Of a stretch of 64,000 nucleotides of DNA, positions 31,986-43,499 are shown piece by piece. The stretch is taken from the NCBI RefSeq assembly GCF_026151205.1, contig NC_087072.1, positions 10,268,169 through 10,332,168 on the forward strand. Reading direction: 5' to 3'. Numbering within the stretch: position 1 is the first letter of the stretch; each line of letters begins with the position of its first letter. The position numbers and the translations under genes are program-made. Origin of the DNA: Bolinopsis microptera (Eukaryota; Ctenophora; Tentaculata; Lobata; Bolinopsidae). The notes below the pieces were generated by a model. The model saw only the letters and a program-made list of their open reading frames with translations, made no database searches and was not told the origin of the DNA.

Positions 31986-32681
31986 TCAATCTGTAGAGTA
32001 AACAAAAGAGGTATTAAGCCTAATAAAGGAAGAAAGTGAGGTGGAAACAGCTTGCTAACCATGTGTAATGAGGTTAAGAACAAAAGGTCGATAAAAACAC
32101 AGGAAGAAGAACTTGTAGTCTAAAATGACGTGAACGCAGATTATCGGATGATGAGAGGGTTTCACAATAATCGAACTCAGAATAGAATTTTCCCGGAATC
32201 TTACCTGCTTATCAAGAGAGAATACCGGTTAAGCACTGCTTAACCGGTATTTTCCCCATAATTTACTAGTGCTGAATCACCATGTGGTATGAGGAGTAAA
32301 CCAGGACTGAAGTGGAATAACGTGATTAATCTCTCAATCTGTAGAGTAAACAAAAGAGGTATTAAGCCTAATAAAGGAAGAAAGTGAGGTGGAAACAGCT
32401 TGCTAACCATGTGTAATGAGGTTAAGAACAAAAGGTCGATAAAAACACAGGAAGAAGAACTTGTAGTCTAAAATGACGTGAACGCAGATTATCGGATGAT
32501 GAGAGGGTTTCACAATAATCGAACTCAGAATAGAATTTTCCCGGAATCTTACCTGCTTATCAAGAGAGAATACCGGTTAAGCACTGCTTAACCGGTATTT
32601 TCCCCATAATTTACTAGTGCTGAATCACCATGAGGTATGAGGAGTAAACCAGGACTAAAGTGGAATAACGTGATTAATCTC
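31986..32681. repeat. Two tandem 348 bp units
   Basis: 31986-32333 and 32334-32681 are nearly identical, differing at a handful of positions. Each contains a 31-base perfect palindrome and ends in 'taacgtgattaatctctca'. The unit's last 100 bases recur at 32700-32755, 33075-33150 and 34459-34560, showing that this and the 1.4 kb duplication belong to one repeat family. Confidence 0.9.
32221..32251. repeat. 31 bp palindrome (copied at 32569-32599)
   Basis: AATACCGGTTAAGCA is followed by one C and its exact complement. The second tandem unit carries an identical palindrome 348 bases later. Such perfect short arms are unusual outside transposon ends or protein-binding sites. Confidence 0.88.
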
Positions 32682-33074
32682 TCATTACGGAAAGCATATC
32701 ATCCATATTATACGGTATTTTCCCCATAATTTACTAGTGCTAAATCACCATGTGGTATCTTACTATAGATAAAGCGAGACGATATATATATGTGTATATA
32801 TCCGTGCCATTTTACTGACACCACGGCATCAACTTTAACGCGACTTTCCGCAAAAACCGTAAAACATATACAACTGAAACTTTTTTGACTGGGTCAAATG
32901 CTTTAATGGCCTTCAAATCAGCATGAAAAAATAAAAAATTGGCCAAGGAATAATAATTTTAGTGCCCAAAATTTGGACTCTCAAGTGGTGTCAAAAACGC
33001 GAATTAAATAGGTAATAATTATTTTAGTCTCTCGAGTCTTGACACCACTTTAGGGTTAGACGGGTTCCTGCTAG

Positions 33075-35838
33075 TAAGGACTAAACCAGGACTGAAGTGG
33101 AATAACGTGATTAACCTCTCATTACGGAAAGCATATTATCCATATTATACGGGTAAACCCCCCCTTAAACGTCACATGTTTTTTGGGCCCAGATTGCCGA
33201 GTTAGGGCTAAATTTACAGGGTTCTGAAGTGTCTAGGAATAATATTTAAACCTTTTTCTAGCCTGCCAGGAAGATTTGGAAATTTGAAAATAAAATCAGG
33301 TACAATTTTTTTGACGTTGAAATGGAGTTCGTTTTAAAACACCACCCCTAAAATGTCATTTTTATATGTGTGATAATTACAAAATGTACAGGAGGCCTGA
33401 TTTATCTTTTGTCACTAGTACTATTTGTTTTGTCTTATTAAAACATTAAGCTACTTGAAAACATACACTCACTAAAGGAAATACCTCAAAACCGTAATCA
33501 CCCCCTAAAATGTCACGTGCACCACCCCTAAAACGTCAGCTAAAACAGGTTGTGTAGCACTCAGAATGTTGCTCAATTATTAATTTTAACCACTTCTGGG
33601 ACTAATGTAACCTATTTCTGAGAGGTGTCGACCAGAATTTCTCTCTCTGTTGAAAAAAAATGGTGGAATTTAGTCAATTTACTTTTTGTGACATTTTGGG
33701 GACTTTTTTTGAATACCCAGAACTTACAGCAAAACAGTAACTCAGTCAACAAAATTTACACCTGTAGTTAGATTATCTAGTTATAAACTAACAATTGGCA
33801 CAAAAGAAATGGATTCAATGTGATTTTAACCTTGTGCAAATTGTATGTTTTAATTGCATTTTTTGGGATTTTTAACATCATCCTGCATCTTGGCAATTTT
33901 AGTGACCTGTAGCTGTAGTTAACTAAACCAACCCAGTAATCGATCTGACCTTCTCTATAGACTAATTTCGACTGTTTTTAGCAAAATTGAATGTTAAATA
34001 AAATGGAGACTTTTTCTATGGAGAAAATGGAAAAACCTCTCCATTTATGCCATTTTATGCCATGAATTTTGATCATTGAATTACGTATGTGGCAGCTTAC
34101 TTGGACACTCTAACATGTTTATTTTTGCATACCAGGCTACTCAAAGCTCATACCAAGCTACTAGAGTACTAGAGCTCATACCAGGCTACATGAGACTCAT
34201 ACCAGGCTAATAGAGGCCAAGATCAATTCGACTATTTTGCAATTCAAATTCCACTCAATTTCACTCTGATAGTGATACAATTTAAAAATCGATCGGATCC
34301 GGTTATAGTAAGTAGTTAAGTAGGTGCTTGGCCGAATGTTCTGAAAATTAATGTCCTGAAAATTAATGAAATTTCTGACTAAAGTCAGAAATTTCATTAA
34401 TTTTCAGGACAAATTCTCGAGGGCTAGGTCCCGAAAAATATTTTCGGCTCATAATAATCAGATTTACTAGTGCTCAATCACCATGTGGTATAAGGACTAA
34501 ACCAGGACTGAAGTGGAATAACGTGATTAACCTCTCATTACGGAAAGCATATTATCCATATTATACGGGTAAACCCCCCCCTCCCTAAAACGTCACATGT
34601 TTTTTGGGCCCAGATTGCCGAGTTAGGGCTAAATTTACAGGGTTCTGAAGTGTCTAGGAATAATATTTAAACCTTTTTCTAGCCTGCCAGGAAGATTTGG
34701 AAATTTGAAAATAAAATCAGGTACAATTTTTTTGACGTTGAAATGGAGTTCGTTTTAAAACACCACCCCTAAAATGTCATTTCTATATGTGTGATAATTA
34801 CAAAATGTACAGGAGGCCTGATTTATCTTTTGTCACTAGTACTATTTGTTTTGTCTTATTAAAACATTAAGCTACTTGAAAACATTCACTCACTAAAGGA
34901 AATACCTCAAAACCGTAATCACCCCCTAAAATGTCACGTGCACCACCCCTAAAACGTCAGCTAAAACAGGTTGTGTAGCACTCAGAATGTTGCTCAATTA
35001 TTAATTTTAACCACTTCTGGGACTAATATAACCTATTTCTGAGAGGTGTCGACCAGAATTTCTCTCTCTGTTGAAAAAAATGGTGGAATTTAGTCAATTT
35101 ACTTTTTGTGACATTTTGGGGACTTTTTTTGAATACCCAGAACTTACAGCAAAACAGTAACTCAGTCAACAAAATTTACACCTGTAGTTAGATTATCTAG
35201 TTATAAACTAACAATTGGCACAAAAGAAATGGATTCAATGTGATTTTAACCTTGTGCAAATTGTATGTTTTAATTGCATTTTTTGGGATTTTTAACATCA
35301 TCCTGCATCTTGGCAATTTTAGTGACCTGTAGCTGTAGTTAACTAAACCAACCCAGTAATCGATCTGACCTTCTCTATAGACTAATTTCGACTGTTTTTA
35401 GCAAAATTGAATGTTAAATAAAATGGAGACTTTTTCTATGGAGAAAATGGAAAAACCTCTCCATTTATGCCATTTTATGCCATGAATTTTGATCATTGAA
35501 TTACGTATGTGGCAGCTTACTTGGACACTCTAACATGTTTATTTTCGCATACCAGGCTACTCAAAGCTCATACCAAGCTACTAGAGTACTAGAGCTCATA
35601 CCAGGCTACATGAGACTAATACCAGGCTAATAGAGGCCAAGGATCAATTCGACTATTTTGCAATTCAAATTCCACTCAATTTCACTCTGATAGTGATACA
35701 ATTTAAAAATCGATCGGATCCGGTTATAGTAAGTAGTTAAGTAGGTGCTTGGCCGGATGTTAGTCAGGAATTTCATTAATTTTCAGGAAAAAATTCTCGA
35801 GGGCTAGGTCCCGAAAAATATTTTCGGCTCATAATAAT
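33075..35838. repeat. Two tandem 1.4 kb non-coding units
   Basis: 33075-34458 and 34491-35838 are near-identical, offset by about 1420 bases, separated by 32 bases that match the end of the 348 bp unit. No open frame of note exists in either. Each unit contains four copies of a CCCCTAAAAYGTCA-like motif (for example near 33150, 33343, 33497 and 33522). A further decayed match to the unit's 'ggagaaaatggaaaaacc' segment lies near 36340. This may be a satellite or the body of a non-autonomous transposon. Confidence 0.9.
34354..34409. repeat. Perfect 27 bp inverted repeat with 2-base spacer
   Basis: TCCTGAAAATTAATGAAATT plus TCTGACT is followed by AA and then the exact complement. In the second 1.4 kb unit the corresponding place (about 35758-35797) retains only the right arm. 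The left arm was therefore deleted or the palindrome was created after duplication. Confidence 0.9.
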
Positions 35839-35845
35839 TATGAAC

Positions 35846-36756
35846 ACTGGAGAAAAGTGGTTTCCAGGAAAATTTTTTACTTAGAAAACCTCTGAAGGCA
35901 GAGCTCCCGCTTCCGAGCTCGCACTGCAAAGGGGAGGCCTGCCTTCCGGGATCATATTACAAGAGGGAACCCTCGAGTCCAAAATCGTATATCGAAGGGT
36001 AGTTCCGGATAGAAAACATGAAAACTTTTAAATCTCGGAAATATTTTTACAGGATTGATTTTAGCTTGGAAAGGCAAAACGTTTAGTACCAAAATTATGA
36101 TATTTGAAAAACAAATTATTTTACAATTTTAACAAAATTTATACCTTGTGTTCGAGCTGGAAAATTGTTGAAGGTCGAAATACGATAAAACGGCAAAAAT
36201 TTTTGGTGTTCGAAATGATATTTAGATTCTAGATAAATATTGTATTGAAAATATTTCTTCCTTGAAGGTCAGAATTTGGTAACAAATTGGGTTTTTTTCA
36301 TTTTTAAGTTTTTATATGGCATAAAATGACTTTTTCTATTATGGAGAAAATGGAAAAACCCTTGAGTAATTCTCCATTTATGCCATTTTATGCCATTGTT
36401 GCCCCCCCCCCCCCCCCCCCCCCCCCAACGACGTTCCTGGGCTTAAATACAAAAATTCGAGTGACCGCGACAAAAAAGAGTGTGGCCAAAAACGCCCCTA
36501 TTGCATTTATTACAAAAATGCAATAGTGGCCAAATGTTTTAAGCATCATCTAGAGAGGTGATAACCATCGAGAAATCACTTTTAACACGAAAAGCTAACG
36601 AGATGACCTTTTAGAACGGTTGGCATCTGACTAATATCAAGAGGAATTCATTTGAATGTTTACGATTTACTTATACTTGCATCCAATTTTTAGATTATTG
36701 AGCAATCGAACGCTCAAATAGGGCTTAATTAATATACATAATGTAAACAATCAAAA
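35846..36756. other. Non-coding, with C24 homopolymer
   Basis: No gene is recognised. A run of about 24 C residues lies at 36403-36426 next to the relic of the 1.4 kb unit. Confidence 0.6.
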
Positions 36757-36826
36757 CCCCGATTTACTGCAACCCCCGATTTTCTGCGGCTTTTTCCTCT
36801 CACCCAAACACCGCAGTAAATCGGGG
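36757..36826. repeat. Short inverted-repeat element
   Basis: CCCCGATTTACTGC at 36757-36770 is matched by GCAGTAAATCGGGG at 36813-36826. It looks like a minimal MITE or a solo transposon hairpin. I did not find a target duplication I trust. Confidence 0.6.
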
Positions 36827-36829
36827 TAT

Positions 36830-39800
36830 TACTGTCGTAAGACAGGAGATCTGATCTGGGATACTCCAGTGAAAGATAATTCACAAGATATTATGTAAGA
36901 CAGCCTAGGAGCCTAGGGGGAGGGGTTTACAAAGGTTACGCTTGTGTAATTGCTACACAATAGCTATACTATGGGTAAAATATGTTCAGATCTGTGGTTC
37001 AATAGCAAGTTTAAGATGTATTCCCTTAGCTCCTTAGACACACCCTAAAGTTCGACTTTGTCGGGTGAAAGAACATCCATTTAGATAAATGTTCCAATAT
37101 ATTTATCCAGTCGTTAAACAGTTCATAGAACACTTCATGTTTAAACTGTTAGAGCTTTCGCTGACGTTGAGGTGGAAAAAACAAGCCAATATCGAGTTTT
37201 GTAGCCACAATCGCCCCGGAATAAAGCAGTAAAGGATCACAAGATAGTTAAGTGTCATCAAACAAATGATACGACGTATTCCAGGGTGATCTGCTGAAGA
37301 CTCAACTAGTTTCGGCCTTTGAGGGCCATCCACAGGAGTGTCACCTAGCAGAAGTCAAAAATTTAATAAACTGATATATCAGAAGAATATGTCATATTAG
37401 TAAACATACGGTTAATTAATCTGAAAATCCATAGTAAAGTTACAAACTCATGGGGCAGAAAAAAACACAAAGTGTAAACTCAGTGCACAAAAGTGGGAGC
37501 TAGGAAGCGGAAAATAAAGCCGTACACCCAGTGAAAGAACGTGAGGTGTACGGCTATATTTTCCGCTTGTTTAAACTTCCTCACTTGCATCTTTCTACGC
37601 AGAGTAAAACTTTATCTTCACACCACGTTTCATACTGATTCATAAATTACTCCTTTGTCGGACTTGAATTTTGAGGAATGAATGTTACCAAGGTCCAAGG
37701 ACATTTAATTCTATCAAATTTTACGGCCAATCCCAGCTTTCCTCGTAGCCAAGTGACACCAAGCTCAGTAAGTTTACCGATTCAAAACGATACTCGAAAC
37801 TTCTGGGGTTTTAATTTATCGTCATGTATCATGAAGACCACCTACTTCACTAACTAATGAACATATATTAACTTGATGAAAAATGGACAGAACTAAACAA
37901 AAAAAATAGATTCTAAGCTTTGGAAAATTAGGAAGACATACTGCAACCCAGGAATCGACTATGAGGCTACCATCGCTCAATAAATGGTTTGGAATAGACG
38001 TCACATATTTTTCATTTAATAACTGACTAAAGCAACCAGGGAATAAATTCAAATTTCGCATGATTACATCGTTCATTTTATACTATTAGGATGTACAGAA
38101 TATATATCACTCAGTTTTAACATTCCAGTACATTGTGCAAAGTTTTGTGATAAATTTAAAATTTGAAAGTACATAATATGTAGGACACGCATGGTTTGAT
38201 ATTAAGTAAAATACAATTTTTAAGTAAAATACAATTTTTATTTTCCACAGAAGAATCAATACATATTGAATTATAAATATCCGATAATTAAATTATTAGA
38301 TATTATAAGAGTGAAAAAAACACTATAAAACTTCTGGGCAGACGTTTGTCACACGATTCCCGCCGCAATTGAATGAAGGGTTGTCATGCCCAGTGTTTCC
38401 GTAAAATTTGAGTACAATTACCACTATTTTGATATCGATCAAAATTACCAAATATTCTAGCACAATTGTAACTGCAGCTTTACAGAACTTCTAATTGCTT
38501 AATAAATACCATTGCACTTTGCAGGTACCACCCGTATTTACTCTCAGAATTGAGTTAGATAATTTTCGATACTAGATTGGGGACGGGTTCTATAAACAAA
38601 CAAACAAGATGATATAACACACATAACTTCGGCATGCGCAGGGATTATATTTCAATTTTTCCCGCAACACGCCCGCCCGGCTGATTATTCTAACCCGGAG
38701 GTGTTTATAACTGCTTTAACTCCATGCTCAAATGATACTGAACGATAAAGGAATACAAACCTCGACATTGTTGTACTCTGCAGCTTCATGAATTAACTGA
38801 TGCCCTGAAAACAAATTTTTTTCATAAATCAGAGTATCCCAAAGTCTTTCATTAAAACCAGTTTAGCGCAATGTATTCGCAATGCTTGATATTAAAAACA
38901 GTCGCACTTGGAAAAAGACTACAGCTAAGGAGAACATGAAAAATGTTTCTCACACAATATAATGATAAACACTGCACACCTGGTACATGACAACTGACAA
39001 CTCACCCTTGAATGACTGTTGAAATGAATCCGGTTTATTCAGTAGTATGTGAAGAGCTTCATCCTGAAATTAATAACAGTTATTACATGTGGCGTACACA
39101 GTACACACGATTGAATGTGGTGCTGGTATGAGCTTGAAGATATGGAACTGTGACGGACAATAGGAAACTATGTCATTAGTTATGATTTAATAAATAGTTA
39201 ATTAACTTACTCTGGTTCCATTTCGACATATGTTCTGTAACTCAGATACGCTTCGGGCCCAGGAAAAAGTCATTCATGCTCGAACACGAAGCTAAACCAC
39301 ATAACTGGTTGTTAGATTTGACATAATAGCAATTACAATTCTAGCAGTTTGTTGAAATAACATTTTGTTAGACAGTTGATATAACACTTTTAAGATTTAA
39401 TAATGAAATTAAAAACAGCAGCTGACAGCTGTGTGCATTATACTACATAAGATTATCTCGAATAGAGCTTTACATTCGAACAGTAGTGCAATTTGGACTA
39501 TCCAGCTTTTCTACTGTCATGAAACTTGTCACTTTATGTGAAATACGTGCTCCAACAACTGAAAAGCCATCGACTGAACCTGTTTAAACTGCCCAGATAG
39601 GCAGTTTTGCTTGCATTAATGCAGTTAATAAGATGTTTAAGGTTGTCAGGTTTGGACTATTGAGTCAATAAAGCATTTATGCGATACTTTTTGTCAACTT
39701 ATAATTTCAAAAATAAAACTCAGGAAATCAAATAATATTCAAATAAATAGCATGAAATCAAAGGAACCAATAATAGTGACACATAGAACTCCAGATATGC

Positions 39801-40134
39801 AAACAGAACTTAGCAAAACTTTACATAAATCTATATAATATAAAAATAAATACCTAGATCACGAAACATATATATAATAATGTTAAAACCTCCACATTTT
39901 TAGACCAAGCTTATAACAAAACGACACGGTTAGAACTGACACAAAAAGTTCAAGATTTATTATTGGTTCTAGTCCAAGACTTACAAGACTTCTAGTACTA
40001 TACTACTCTAAAATAAGAAATACAAATTTCATCAAAAATAGGGTTCTTATTTTGATGATATTTTTTATATATTTTATATTCAAAAATTAGAACTTACATA
40101 ATACATACATATCTTCTGATAAATGTCAATTAAA
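36830..40134. other. Intergenic, no gene supported
   Basis: Several short frames exist, including an 84-codon one on the minus strand at 37822-38076 that looks mildly protein-like. None has motifs or splice partners that I can support. Confidence 0.5.
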
Positions 40135-41430
40135 TCACTTTAAATAGTTTTTAACAAATGCATTAAACAATCCTTTAGAGTTGATATCTGCCTCTAAAAC
40201 AGCCAAGGATAGTTTAGCAGTTGAGGACAAATCTTCTGTGTCAGTGAAACCAATCTCTTGGGATCCATCAGCTTTTAATTGTGTGAGATGGATATAGAGT
40301 TTCTTCTTTTCATTTCTTTTCATTTCATTAATCAAGTTTCGATCTTTTTCACTGGCTTCATATTTAGGAGCCATGAAGTTAGTTATTTGTCCATTATTGT
40401 CAATCAAAGCAGAAGTGGTCATATGCCAATAAGTACTATTGTCGTTGTAAATTTTAGTAATAGACATTGCAAAGAGGTTCCCTGCAAGCCAACATGTGTT
40501 CTTACTATGTGCCTCAAAAATTTGTTGCCACAGCACAATTGGTACTGTCTTAAATATAGATTGATGATCTTCAGAAAATTTAACAAATTTAATCTTCTCA
40601 CTGATGTTGTCATTTTCAGATCCAGGGCAGGACAAACACAAGCTGAAGTGGTGTTTAGCCTCTGCAAACTCGAAACATGCAAGGTGACACATAGCAGACC
40701 AATAATATGATTTCTTCCAATTACTTTGCACCTCAGTAAGTTTATTACACAAATCTCTACATGTGTTTAACTTGTTTTGATTCATCTCACAGTTTAGAAG
40801 GTTACTGAGAAGGACACCATACGATTTGTAGTACTGCTCCATAACCTCTTCATTCGAAATGTACATCACTTTTTCTCTAATCTTTTCATGCCAATCTGTC
40901 AGTACTTCAATACCTCTTCTATAAAACTTTGCTGCTGCACTGAAGTCTTTAGATTTGAACTTGTGGTTGCCTTGAACTTTTAATTCCTTCATTTTTTCCT
41001 CAATTTGGATAGGGATTCTAGGTGATGTTGCTGCAACATCCTCTTTTATCTCAGGAAGCAAGAGTTCCAATTGTTGCTTGACATAGTCACACAAACTGTC
41101 TGGATCCTGTAGATCATCTATAATTCCAATCGCCGAGTGAGGATCGTTTTTATGAAAAAGGGAAAGTGCAAATAAAACTTGACTGTCAGGAAGTCCCAAA
41201 GATGCTTTGGCACTTTCCATACAATCTCTCCAACGATCTCTTCTATAGTGACACTCAGCAATTTTGGAGTGACAGTAATCAACATTGGCATCGTTTTCAC
41301 TCTCTCTGACAACCTTAACAAAGTAACTACAAGCAGCATCAATCTGCCCATCCTCCAATGCTGCTTTTGCTTGCGATATAAACAAGGAATCTTCATCAAA
41401 ACCTCCAAAATTGGTTGCCAATTCGTCCAT
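40135..41430 (-). CDS. TPR-repeat protein, intronless coding exon
   Basis: From ATG at 41430 (MDELATNFGGFDEDS) this encodes 431 residues. The frame is open further upstream, but a 'tttctgcag' acceptor lies just before this ATG, so the upstream residues are probably intron. Tetratricopeptide-like helices are visible at about residues 13-43 (AKAALEDGQIDAACSYFVKV), 50-80 (SKIAECHYRRDRWRDCMESA) and 147-177 (KVQGNHKFKSKDFSAAAKFY). The last has the G8-x-x-x-F-K-x-x-x-[F/Y] pattern of co-chaperone TPRs. More helical repeats follow at about 220-310. The C-terminal 120 residues are unassigned. A scaffold or adaptor role is likely but the partner is unknown. Coding sequence in one exon suggests a retrogene or a naturally intron-poor gene. 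Confidence 0.82.
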   Translation of the reverse strand: MDELATNFGGFDEDSLFISQAKAALEDGQIDAACSYFVKVVRESENDANVDYCHSKIAECHYRRDRWRDCMESAKASLGLPDSQVLFALSLFHKNDPHSAIGIIDDLQDPDSLCDYVKQQLELLLPEIKEDVAATSPRIPIQIEEKMKELKVQGNHKFKSKDFSAAAKFYRRGIEVLTDWHEKIREKVMYISNEEVMEQYYKSYGVLLSNLLNCEMNQNKLNTCRDLCNKLTEVQSNWKKSYYWSAMCHLACFEFAEAKHHFSLCLSCPGSENDNISEKIKFVKFSEDHQSIFKTVPIVLWQQIFEAHSKNTCWLAGNLFAMSITKIYNDNSTYWHMTTSALIDNNGQITNFMAPKYEASEKDRNLINEMKRNEKKKLYIHLTQLKADGSQEIGFTDTEDLSSTAKLSLAVLEADINSKGLFNAFVKNYLK

Positions 41431-41814
41431 AGCTTTCTGCAGAAATGTTGTGTTGAATGTTGATGGGATAAGAAAAATTACTAACAGATGACCAAACCTT
41501 GGTCCATAATTAAAATTAATATCTAAAATGACATGAAAGGTAACCATCATTTAGCCCCAGGACAATCAAATAATACAATATAAGGCAGTTTAGTTGATCA
41601 GTCACTTGATTTCCAATCAAGAACGTTTCAAAGGTCAGTAAATATTAACTTAGGAGCCCCCAAGCCGGTTCCGGTTGCGCAGCACCAATGGGAGTCTAGG
41701 GCAAAGCCCCAGAAAATTTGTATGGTTTTTAGTGTAATTTTGTTAATTTTTAATGAAAGAAAACAAGATGAAAAAATTTGAAAACTGTAAACAATGACAA
41801 ACAATTAATTTAGA

Positions 41815-42180
41815 ATTTTCCAAAGTACAGCTTTCTGGACACATAGAGACTGATGTAATCGTTTTTGATGTCCTCCAAACTGATTTCATCTACAATGTCA
41901 TTGTGGTAAGCCAATATAGATAGGATATTGACTGAAATGGTTGACATGAGCAAAATTTTAATCCTTTTCATTAGTGAAAAGGAACGCTCCTTGCTGGCAA
42001 CAACAGCATGACCCTCATTAGCTGGATGATATCAGGATATAGTGACCACTTTTTCTCTCAGGACTTAAGACCTTCTACAATTTTGCCAAAACAGCAAAGG
42101 GATTCAGAATTCATGCTAGATTGGAATGCTGCAACATGTGCCTCATCTATCTTAAATTCTGGATACTTGCAGGAGGACGC
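41815..42180 (-). pseudogene. hAT transposase C-terminal relic
   Basis: The minus strand from about 42010 to 41818 reads VVASKERSFSLMKRIKILLM, STISVNILSILAYHND and IVDEISLEDIKNDYISLYVS, then a stop. This is the 'ASxERSFSxLKxIKTxLRSTM' plus 'L..L..I..D' C-terminus of ZMYM/TTF-type hAT transposases. The preceding stretch (42180-42010) is coding-like but contains a stop and a frame change, so the gene is dead. GC-rich sequence at 41655-41710 may be the element's terminal region. Confidence 0.7.
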
Positions 42181-42479
42181 CCTGAAATAATTACCTGATG
42201 CTCGAAAAAAATAAATTTTGTTGCTTTACTACGCGCACAAATATAAATATTAGTTTTTAATTTTACCTATAAGCCACGCAATTATATTGGGACAAATTAT
42301 GTTTGAAATCTGCAATCTTACCCCGCAAACGTTTGAGTTCACACGCGCGTGACCGCTCCTAACGAATTTAGATTAGAAGGCTTCCAAAACTGCTTTGCAC
42401 ACCTTGCAGATCAAGATTTGACACAAAGTTAATTGTAAACACTACAAAGCATATCACCGCGCGTCTCGCAGTATAAATT

Positions 42480-43013
42480 GATGATTCTTAGGGTCCTGGA
42501 CACCCAACCAAATCATTTTCATATGACCTTGATCTTAGACTGTGCTCGTCTCAGTTCTCACGTTCACTGCACGTGTAGTGTCAACTGTCAATCGTTCTGT
42601 ACGGGTCCTTTGGTTGTACTGGACAGAGTCAACATTTCTTCCAATTCCGTTTTCAGTCTGCTGCGTGTGATTTGTGGAAAATATCGGCGATCAACCTCCG
42701 GCGGTAGGGGGTCCACACCCTAAACCAACTGAGTCCGTCGACCGGACGCCCAAGTAGACCGCTAGCCAGGTCTCACAAGCCGCCTATGGGATGACGGTCT
42801 GGATACACTCCTATTGGGCCGTTGATGACACCAATGAGATATTCCCCCGTAACTCGTCTACACCCCTTCTCCAATTTCAGAGAGGGAATTGCCGCCAAGC
42901 ACTGGTCTTCCTAAAGGGACTCTCCGTTTATTGCAGGCCTTGGTAAATCCACGTACATATTATATACTAATGGCTGGAGCATTGACCGTTTAGTATAAGA
43001 ACTAGACTTATTA
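42480..43013. other. GC-richer stretch of unknown origin
   Basis: 42600-42930 is clearly GC-richer than its surroundings ('ccgtcgaccggacgcccaag' and similar). It precedes the reverse transcriptase relic on the same strand, so it may be the decayed upstream part of that element. I recognise no domain in it. Confidence 0.4.
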
Positions 43014-43490
43014 TACCCTTATCTGGGCAGCTTCATCGGAACAGATCAAGGAAAAGAGGCTTTCCGCTTTCATCGAGTAAAAATTTCAAGAATAGCGTCG
43101 TGATCTAAACAGTTAAGTGATATAGCATCAAGAGAACCTCAAATAGCATACAGTGCATATGTGTATGGGCTTATGTATGCAGAACTACCCCAGGAGTTGC
43201 AGATAGGCTTACTCCTCTGGAACAAGTTACACGTGATGAATTTATCCCAGCTATCATCAACAGACTGTTTAGCTGCACTGATGAACTACAAACTAAGGAA
43301 CATAATGGCTCTACCACCAAAAAATGGAGGATTAGGTATTCCAGTTATGATGGACATGGCAGATCTGGTAGCTGGTACCAATTGGCCAGGCTTTACAACA
43401 CGAAGTACTGTACACGATGTTTTTAACCCACGAGTCAGAGAGCAAGCTCAACTGACGGCTCCCAGATGGCGTATGCACATGTAGGTGAAT
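43014..43490 (+). pseudogene. Reverse transcriptase C-terminal relic
   Basis: Plus-strand frames read YPYLGSFIGTDQGKEAF, IASREPQIAYSAYVYGL, TRDEFIPAIINRLF and then ALPPKNGGLGIPVMMDMADL. This order (a LG..IG block, EPQAA.SA...G, (L/F)IPA...R, LPxxxGGLGI) matches the post-palm region of a reverse transcriptase type common in cnidarian and other invertebrate repeats. Stops and frame changes separate the blocks, and the region normally between YVYGL and TRDEF is shortened. The superfamily is not settled. Confidence 0.65.
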
Positions 43491-43499
43491 CAGTCTGAT

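Noticed and set aside
37822-38076. 84-codon minus-strand frame (LFPGCFSQLLNEKYVTSIPN)
   Set aside because: It is mildly protein-like, but there are no neighbours, domain or convincing splice context.
40279-41463. Plus- and minus-strand frames overlapping the TPR gene
   Set aside because: They are shadows of the 431-codon TPR frame.
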